Below, piece by piece: positions 22,489 through 26,692 of a stretch of 26,692 nt of DNA; within the stretch, counting starts at the first letter, position 1; each line of letters opens with the position of its first letter. A program made the translations under genes and the position numbers. Below the pieces are notes generated by a model that was not told the DNA's origin, did not search any database, and saw nothing but the letters and a program-made list of their open reading frames with translations. Origin of the DNA: Amarobacter sp035326025 (GTDB lineage Bacteria; Chloroflexota; Dehalococcoidia; Tepidiformales; Tepidiformaceae); the NCBI GenBank assembly GCA_035326025.1, contig DAOKYT010000039.1, positions 1 to 26,692 on the forward strand. The letters run 5' to 3'.

Positions 22489-22652
22489 GCCGTCTATCCC
22501 CTGGGAAGGCGAGCTTGATAACCCTCGCGCGAAGCGTCGTCCGCCTGGACCCTGAGTGGCCGGTACGGACAAGGCCGTTGAGCAGGACTCGGGCGTATTG
22601 GCGCCCACCCGGTTCACCCCTTGTGTGCCCCGCTCGCTCCGAGCGGGGTTTT
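22489..22652 (+). ncRNA. Structured leader RNA before panDBC, ending in a terminator
   Basis: About 165 nt without a gene lie between a strong promoter and an intrinsic terminator. Hairpins seen are GCGAG/CTCGC (22509-22528), GTCCG/CGGAC (22539-22570) and GGGCG/CGCCC (22591-22606). Only 32 bp separate the terminator from panD, too few for another full promoter, so panD expression should require read-through. A pantothenate-linked cis element is known in Chloroflexota and Firmicutes (the pan motif), but I cannot confirm that this is it. An independent small RNA is the alternative. I found no convincing antiterminator. Confidence 0.5.
22628..22652 (+). terminator. Intrinsic terminator (possible attenuator) before panD
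   Basis: CCCCGCTCG (22628-22636), a CTC loop and CGAGCGGGG (22640-22648) form a perfect 9-bp stem followed by TTTT. It lies 32 bp before the panD start and downstream of the promoter that should serve panD. Confidence 0.85.
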
Positions 22653-22684
22653 CGTTACGTTCGGGGGCCGAGGGGGAAGCAGTC

Positions 22685-23086
22685 GTGCGAACCATGATGA
22701 GTGGCAAGATCCACCGCGCCACCGTCACCCAGGCCAACCTCGACTACGAAGGGTCCATCACCCTGGACCCGGACCTCATGGATGGGGCCGGGATCCTTCC
22801 GTACGAGAAAGTCCATGTTGTCGATGTCACCAACGGCGCCCGCCTCGAGACCTACGCCATCAAGGGCGAACGCGGCTCCGGCGAAGTCTGCATCAATGGC
22901 GCCGCCGCCCACCTGGTCCACCGTGGCGATATCGTCATCATCATCGCCTACCAGCAGATGACCGATGCCGAGGCGCGCGACCTCGCACCGCGCATGGTCT
23001 ACGTCGACGCCTTCAACCGCATCACGCGCACCAGTTACGGCGATGGCTTCTCCCACAACCCGCGAGAAGCTGTCGCCGCCCACTAG
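22685..23086 (+). CDS. panD: Aspartate 1-decarboxylase
   Basis: The frame encodes 133 residues. The enzyme makes beta-alanine for pantothenate. The proenzyme cleaves itself at Gly-Ser in DYEGSITLD (G23-S24) to form the pyruvoyl cofactor. SGKIHRATVTQANLDYEGS, NGARLETYAI and GEVCINGAAAHLVHRGDIVIIIAY are family blocks. GTG 22685 is chosen because the GGGGGAAG ribosome site is at proper distance and VRTMM matches the usual IRTML start; the ATGs at 22694 and 22697 are too far from it. It is first in panD-panB-panC and follows a terminator-bearing leader. Confidence 0.93.
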   Translation: MRTMMSGKIHRATVTQANLDYEGSITLDPDLMDGAGILPYEKVHVVDVTNGARLETYAIKGERGSGEVCINGAAAHLVHRGDIVIIIAYQQMTDAEARDLAPRMVYVDAFNRITRTSYGDGFSHNPREAVAAH

Positions 23087-23107
23087 CAGACTGGAGGGCA
23101 AGGGACA

Positions 23108-23950
23108 GTGGGACGCATCTCGATACACAAGCTCAAGGAATGGAAGGCCGAGGGTCATCGCTTCGCGATGATCACCGCCTACGACTACCCCTCGGCGCGC
23201 CTTGTCGAACAGGCCGGCATCCCCATCATCCTCGTGGGCGACTCCCTCGGCAGCGTTGTCCTCGGCTACGACTCCACCGTCCCGGTGACCATGGACGATG
23301 TCGTCTACCACACGCGCGCCGTTGTGCGTGGCACCGAAAAGGCCATCGTGGTCGCCGATATGCCCTTCATGAGCTACCAGGCCGACTCGAACGAGGCGAT
23401 GCGGAACGCCGGCCGCCTCCTGAAGGAAGGCGGCGCGACCGCCGTGAAGCTCGAAGGCGGCAGCCACATTGCGCCGCTTGTCCGCCGAATGGTCGAATCC
23501 GGCATCCCCGTGATGGGCCACCTTGGCCTCACGCCCCAGTCGGTCAACCAGTTCGGCGGCCATAAGGTCCAGGGCAAAACGCCCGCGGCAGCCGCCAAGC
23601 TCCTGAACGATGCGCGCGCGCTCGAAGAAGCTGGCGCCTTCGCCATCGTCCTCGAGACGATCCCGGCGCCCCTCGCGCGCATGGTCACCGAACGCATCTC
23701 CATCCCAACCATCGGGATCGGTGCCGGCCCCCACTGCGATGCCCAGGTCCAGGTCTTCCACGACCTCCTCGGCATCTACGATGACCAGCGCGCCCTCCGC
23801 CACGCGAAGCGGTACGCCGTCATCGGCGAAACCATCCGCGATGCCGTGCGCGCCTACATCGGCGAGGTCGAATCCGCGGCCTTCCCAACTGCTGAACACG
23901 GCTTCGAGATGGACGAGTCGACCCTCGCCGAACTGGCGCAGGTCGGTTAA
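23108..23950 (+). CDS. panB: 3-methyl-2-oxobutanoate hydroxymethyltransferase
   Basis: The frame encodes 280 residues. It transfers a hydroxymethyl group from methylenetetrahydrofolate to ketoisovalerate, giving ketopantoate. Diagnostic blocks are MITAYDYPSARLVEQAGI, VGDSLGSVVLGY (metal-binding Asp), VVADMPFMSYQ (second Asp), AVKLEGG, MGHLGLTPQSVNQFGGHKVQG and TIGIGAGPHCDAQVQVFHDLLG. GTG 23108 follows an AGGGCAAGGGA ribosome site and lies 21 bp after panD. Length is normal. Confidence 0.95.
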   Translation: MGRISIHKLKEWKAEGHRFAMITAYDYPSARLVEQAGIPIILVGDSLGSVVLGYDSTVPVTMDDVVYHTRAVVRGTEKAIVVADMPFMSYQADSNEAMRNAGRLLKEGGATAVKLEGGSHIAPLVRRMVESGIPVMGHLGLTPQSVNQFGGHKVQGKTPAAAAKLLNDARALEEAGAFAIVLETIPAPLARMVTERISIPTIGIGAGPHCDAQVQVFHDLLGIYDDQRALRHAKRYAVIGETIRDAVRAYIGEVESAAFPTAEHGFEMDESTLAELAQVG

Positions 23951-24023
23951 CCGGCAACGCGATTCCGGTGGCGGCGCCGGCTGACGCGCGCCGCCGCTCG
24001 CCCGCAGGAGGCGGGAGAACAGC

Positions 24024-24926
24024 ATGGCCCATGCGCCGTCCGATTCGGACTACATCGTGATCACTCCGGTCGCGCCCCTCAAGCCCGCGCCGGCCATCCT
24101 CACCACACCCGCGGCCATGCGCCGCTGGCGCGCTTCCCACGCGGGCACCCTCGGCCTCGTCCCCACCATGGGCTACCTCCACGATGGCCACCTGGAACTC
24201 GTCCACCGCGCCCGCCGCGAGAACATGCACGTCGTCGTCTCCATCTTCGTCAACCCCACGCAGTTCGGCCCACACGAGGATTTCGAAAAATACCCCCGCG
24301 ATGAGGTGCGCGACCTCAACCTCCTGCGCGATGCCGAGGTCGACGCCGTCTACCTCCCCTCGGCCGCCGAGATGTACCCGCCCGGCTACCAGACCTACGT
24401 GAGCGTCGAGGATGTCACGAAGCCGCTCGAGGGAGCGTCGCGTCCTGGACATTTCCGCGGCGTCACCACCGTCGTCCTGAAGCTCTTCAACGCGAGCGCT
24501 CCGGACCGCGCGTACTTTGGCCGGAAGGATGCCCAGCAGCTGCGGGTCATCCAGCGGATGACCCGCGACCTGGACCTGGGCGTCGAAATCGTCCCCTGCG
24601 ATATCGTCCGCGAGCCGGATGGCCTGGCCATGAGCTCTCGCAATGTCTACCTCAGCCCGGCAGAGCGCGCGGCCGCCCCCGTCCTCAAGCAAGCCCTCGA
24701 CCACGCGCGGGCCCTCTGGGACGCGGGCACGCGCGACGCCGGCGTGCTCCGTGCCGCCGTCCGCTCCCGCATTGAAGCCGAGCCGCTGGCCGCCATCGAA
24801 TACGTCTCCCTTGCGGACGACGTGACGCTCGAGGAGATCGACGGGCCGGCGAAAGGCCCCGCCCTCCTCTCGCTCGTCGTGAAGTTCGGACAGACGCGCC
24901 TGCTCGACAACGCCGAATTGCGCTGA
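24024..24926 (+). CDS. panC: Pantothenate synthetase (pantoate-beta-alanine ligase)
   Basis: The frame encodes 300 residues. It joins pantoate and beta-alanine with ATP. The nucleotidyltransferase motifs are PTMGYLHDGHLELV (HxGH type), IFVNPTQFGPHEDFEKYPR, PGHFRGVTTVVLKLFN, YFGRKDAQQL and MSSRNVYLSP (KMSKS-like). It carries about 25 residues before the usual start (the TTPAAMRRWRASH helix); ATG 24024 has GGAGGCGGGAGA upstream, so the extension is probably real. It ends the pan operon, 73 bp after panB. Confidence 0.95.
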   Translation: MAHAPSDSDYIVITPVAPLKPAPAILTTPAAMRRWRASHAGTLGLVPTMGYLHDGHLELVHRARRENMHVVVSIFVNPTQFGPHEDFEKYPRDEVRDLNLLRDAEVDAVYLPSAAEMYPPGYQTYVSVEDVTKPLEGASRPGHFRGVTTVVLKLFNASAPDRAYFGRKDAQQLRVIQRMTRDLDLGVEIVPCDIVREPDGLAMSSRNVYLSPAERAAAPVLKQALDHARALWDAGTRDAGVLRAAVRSRIEAEPLAAIEYVSLADDVTLEEIDGPAKGPALLSLVVKFGQTRLLDNAELR

Positions 24927-24967
24927 CGCTCGGGCGGGGGGCGTGACGTAACGGGCGTGAAATGCGG

Positions 24968-24979
24968 TAGGCTTGGCTC
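24968..24979 (+). promoter_or_regulatory. -10 box for a leaderless small membrane protein gene
   Basis: TAGGCT (24968-24973) is followed by 6 nt and then ATG 24980, with no ribosome site. The distance is the same as at 9612, 16986 and 18786. A TGACG at 24944-24948 may be part of a -35. Confidence 0.45.
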
Positions 24980-25216
24980 ATGAGCAAGACGCGCCGCCCG
25001 CCACGCGCCCTCCTCCCGCTGATGATCTGGGATGGCATCTGGAAGCTGCTCGCCATCCGGCGCGCCGTCCAGCTGAAACACTACAGGATGATCCCGGTGC
25101 TCGCCCTCGCGAACACGGTGGGCCTGCTGCCCATGGGGTACCTGTGGAAGACTCGCCGCCAGGCTCCCCCCGGGGACGATGCCGCGGCCAGGACGGTAGC
25201 CGTGGATCCCGCCTGA
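24980..25216 (+). CDS. Small two-helix membrane protein (DUF5652-like)
   Basis: The frame encodes 78 residues. Two hydrophobic segments (about 11-27, LLPLMIWDGIWKLLAI, and 38-55, MIPVLALANTVGLLPMGYLW) flank a basic loop RRAVQLKHYR. The pattern W-K-L-L-A-x-x-x-A followed by N-T-V-G-L-L-P resembles short DUF5652-type membrane proteins of unknown role; I am only moderately sure of that link. A tail of about 20 polar residues follows. It has a leaderless-type start and ends before a GC-rich hairpin. Confidence 0.65.
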   Translation: MSKTRRPPRALLPLMIWDGIWKLLAIRRAVQLKHYRMIPVLALANTVGLLPMGYLWKTRRQAPPGDDAAARTVAVDPA

Positions 25217-25221
25217 AGCGG

Positions 25222-25249
25222 GCAGCGGGCCCCCACAAGGGCCCGCTGC
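25222..25249. terminator. GC-rich hairpin between convergent genes
   Basis: GCAGCGGGCCC and GGGCCCGCTGC form an 11-bp stem around CCACAA. It lies just after the small membrane protein gene and before the end of the convergent gene at 25274. It has no T-run on either side, so it may work with Rho or as a transcript-end stabiliser in both directions. Confidence 0.55.
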
Positions 25250-25273
25250 GCCGTGCACGCGCTCGGGCGAAGC

Positions 25274-25750
25274 CTAGCCTGCTTCGCCGAGGTCCCGGAG
25301 GGTGGTCTCGTACACCAGCTGCATAAGCCGGTTGTGGTGCCGCGCAAGCGCCATCTCCAGGAGGATTGCCTTCTCGCCAAGCTCGATCATCTTCCAGATG
25401 TCGACCTCGCCCGGCGCGCTCGCTTCCTCCACGAGCTGGTCGGCCCTGGCGGCGAAGGCCTCGTGCTCCTCGCGCTGCGCCTCCACCTTCGAAAGCAGGC
25501 GCGGCTCCTGGTTCTCCACCAGGTTGAGCGGCGAATCCGGCAACGCGGCTGTCCACATGTGACGCCGAATGTCGGTCCGCGCATCGGCCACGAGCTGCCG
25601 GAACGCGGTCTGCCACGAGTGCGGCTGGTGGGCGTGGAATGGGAGCCGCGCAGCCTGCCTCAGCTTCTCGCGTGCTTCGGCAAGCGGGTCCTTGAGGTCG
25701 ACCGGGCTGCCCTCGCGGGTGGGTGCAAACGTTCCTGAATAGACGGTCAT
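25274..25750 (-). CDS. Unknown helical protein under c-di-AMP riboswitch control
   Basis: The frame encodes 158 residues with no signal peptide or membrane segment. After a short N-terminus (MTVYSGTFAPTREG) it is almost all helix (DPLAEAREKLRQAARLPF, WQTAFRQLVADARTDIRRHMW, LLSKVEAQREEHEAFAARADQLVEEA, DIWKMIELGEKAILLEMALARHHNRLMQLVYETTLRDL). I do not recognise the family. GGAGG lies 6 nt before ATG 25750, which rules out the upstream in-frame start at 25780. Its leader carries a ydaO-type riboswitch, so it probably belongs to cell-wall, potassium or osmotic homeostasis, the usual targets of that switch. This role is inferred from regulation alone. Confidence 0.7.
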   Translation of the reverse strand: MTVYSGTFAPTREGSPVDLKDPLAEAREKLRQAARLPFHAHQPHSWQTAFRQLVADARTDIRRHMWTAALPDSPLNLVENQEPRLLSKVEAQREEHEAFAARADQLVEEASAPGEVDIWKMIELGEKAILLEMALARHHNRLMQLVYETTLRDLGEAG

Positions 25751-25769
25751 GCGCAACCTCCGTGTGACC

Positions 25770-25794
25770 GGGAAAGCCACGCGCGGGGCGTGGC
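25770..25794 (-). terminator. Terminator-like hairpin in the riboswitch expression platform
   Basis: On the minus strand GCCACGC (25794-25788), loop CCCGC and GCGTGGC (25782-25776) are followed by TTTCCC. A second stem, GGAGGGC/GCCCTCC (25829-25808), sits between it and the aptamer. Together they can form the off/on switch ahead of the GGAGG site at 25761-25757. Confidence 0.5.
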
Positions 25795-25830
25795 CAGCGG
25801 AATGATGGGAGGGCCGACGGCTGCCCTCCG

Positions 25831-25947
25831 AACGCCTGCGGGGTTAGCTGACGGGTTCGGCGTCGGAAGTCGCCTATGCGCGCTGTGCGCAATTCACCCC
25901 AACGAATGGGTCCCCCGCTCCTCCCGTAGGGAGGATTCGGCTCAACC
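25831..25947 (-). promoter_or_regulatory. ydaO/yuaA-type c-di-AMP riboswitch aptamer
   Basis: Read on the minus strand, the region has the ordered conserved blocks of this class: GGTTGAGCCGAATCC, a CCTCCC-tac-GGGAGG hairpin, GGGGGACCCA with TTGGGGTGAAT, a GCGC stem, ATAGGCGACTTCC, and the hallmark CCGAACCCGTCAGCTAACC followed by CCGCAGGCG. The Thermoanaerobacter ydaO aptamer has the same GCCGAATCC, GGGGTTAATC and CCCGACAGCTAAC elements, as I recall it. The class binds cyclic di-AMP and usually turns expression off. It controls the unknown gene at 25274-25750. Confidence 0.93.
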
Positions 25948-26060
25948 ACCCTACCTTATTGGGAGTGGAAACGGCGCGGTGTTTACCGTCCCGGGCATTG
26001 CAAAACTATTGCGAAACAGCCGACGCGACCGCGGGGCGGCCCGCGCGATTCATCCCCCGG

Positions 26061-26543
26061 TCAGCGCGCAGCCAACCGCGCATGGGCCCAATGCGTGATT
26101 GCCACCGCCAGCGCATCCGCCGCGTCCGCCGGGGTTGGCGCCGCCTTCAGCCCCAGCTGGAGCCGCACCATTTCCGCGACCTGGCTCTTTTCGCCGCGGC
26201 CGTAGCCGGCCACCGTTTGCTTCACCAGCGCCGGGGCATATTCCGCGACCTCCAGCCCGGCGTCGGCCATCCCCAGCAGCGCGGCCGCGCGCGCCTCGCC
26301 CAGCGCCATCGCCGCGCGCACGTTCTGCCCCACGAAACCCGCTTCGATCGCGCCCGCGCCCGCGCCCCACTCCACCGCCAGCGCGCGCACGGCGTCCCTG
26401 AGCTGCCTCAACCGGTCGATTCGCGAATCGGCCGCCCGGGTCCGCACCGTCCCGTGCCGGACATGGACGCACTGGTCCCGCGCCACTTCCACCACGCCGA
26501 AGCCGGTGACATTCAGGCCCGGGTCGATACCGAGAATCCGCAT
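26061..26543 (-). CDS. ruvC: Crossover junction endodeoxyribonuclease RuvC
   Basis: The frame encodes 160 residues. RuvC cuts Holliday junctions symmetrically as a dimer. The RNase H-like active site is complete: D7 in MRILGIDPGLNVTGFG, E67 in AIEAGF, and D140 and D143 in PADAADALAVAI. NVRAAMALGEARAAALL and KQTVAGYGRGEKSQVAEMV are further family blocks. The Glu segment reads EAGF where many have EEVF, a mild variation. ATG 26543 gives the canonical start though the ribosome site is poor. Neither ruvA (about 9 kb away) nor ruvB is adjacent. Confidence 0.93.
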   Translation of the reverse strand: MRILGIDPGLNVTGFGVVEVARDQCVHVRHGTVRTRAADSRIDRLRQLRDAVRALAVEWGAGAGAIEAGFVGQNVRAAMALGEARAAALLGMADAGLEVAEYAPALVKQTVAGYGRGEKSQVAEMVRLQLGLKAAPTPADAADALAVAITHWAHARLAAR

Positions 26544-26635
26544 AGCTGGATGGTGGGGGATGGAACGCGGAAACGCGAACGGCCGGGCGTCACAGCGACC
26601 GGGGCTGGCGGGAAGGGTGGCCGAAGCGGGGCGTG

Positions 26636-26692
26636 CTACGAGGCGCGGGAGTCGCCGATTATGCCCTCGCGCTTCTCTTCTTCGTAGAGGCG
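26636..26692 (-). CDS. C-terminal fragment of an unknown protein
   Basis: An open frame enters from the right edge on the minus strand and ends at TAG 26638-26636 after 18 codons (RLYEEEKREGIIGDSRAS). It is upstream of ruvC with a 92-bp spacer. The charged helix YEEEKREG is a plausible protein end, but too little is present to name the family. Confidence 0.4.
   Translation of the reverse strand, partial: RLYEEEKREGIIGDSRAS

Noticed and set aside
22489..22652. tRNA, tmRNA or SRP RNA in the pan leader
   Set aside because: No cloverleaf with a GGTTC-type T arm and acceptor stem can be folded, and the GGAAGGAAGCAGC core of SRP RNA is absent.
22655..24025. A 456-codon minus-strand frame
   Set aside because: It is antisense to panD and panB, both certain; the acidic Val/Asp-rich translation is a shadow.
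25790..26098. A 102-codon plus-strand frame
   Set aside because: It lies over the conserved minus-strand riboswitch and the end of ruvC, and has no ribosome site.

Overview
The window is GC-rich (roughly two thirds G+C), densely coding DNA with GTG starts, 4-bp ATGA/GTGA overlaps and several genes whose -10 box lies only 6-7 nt before the start codon (apparently leaderless). The mix suggests a monoderm-like, aerobic, thermophile- or soil-type bacterium, most likely Chloroflexota: a CysO/CysM-type cysteine pathway resembling the actinobacterial one, cupredoxin lipoproteins with Pro/Thr linkers, and a ydaO-type c-di-AMP riboswitch. This placement is inference. A 100-N scaffold gap at 1743-1842 shows the source is a draft assembly.

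Layout. 1-1742: end of an unknown gene, then a myo-inositol-1-phosphate synthase with an N-terminal helix-turn-helix extension, cut by the gap. 1843-3890: terminator, a ribbon-helix-helix-like regulator behind a palindromic operator, and a two-gene unit made of a putative HExxH metallopeptidase carrying an eCIS-cargo-like N-terminal motif and an abutting unknown partner. 3891-8129: DUF302 protein, SMP-30/gluconolactonase-like protein, quinone-oxidoreductase-like MDR enzyme, methyltransferase, and two coiled-coil proteins. 8208-9612 (minus): a GNAT protein translationally coupled to a MazEF-type pair whose toxin has an in-frame TAG at codon 11. 9639-13996 (minus): a cysteine locus, Rrf2 regulator - CysK - (Ubl-E1 fusion) - CysO-like carrier - CysM - DUF983. 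14098-16839 (minus): a crotonase lacking the usual catalytic glutamates, a DsbA-like protein whose two half-domains are in swapped order, and RuvA. 16986-20430 (plus): MutM, an APH-fold protein with an altered catalytic Asp, an unknown protein, and a P1/S58 (DmpA/NylC-type) hydrolase. 20509-22400 (plus): a perfect CRP-type site, a double-cupredoxin membrane protein and a cupredoxin lipoprotein. 22455-24926 (plus): a structured leader with an intrinsic terminator, then panD-panB-panC. 24980-26692: a small two-helix membrane protein, then on the minus strand an unknown helical protein under a c-di-AMP riboswitch, RuvC, and the end of one more gene.

How the genes work together. Rrf2/CysK plus the E1/CysO/CysM set look like two parallel routes to cysteine under one thiol-responsive regulator. 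PanD, PanB and PanC make beta-alanine, ketopantoate and pantothenate, and the leader terminator implies control by attenuation. RuvA, RuvC and MutM are DNA repair functions dispersed across the window. The most unusual items are the apparent circular permutation in the DsbA-like protein, the unknown gene under c-di-AMP riboswitch control, the metallopeptidase/partner pair, the HTH-MIPS fusion, the nonsense-bearing MazF, and the paired promoters with identical TCGACA-N17-GACAAT-N6-GTG geometry.
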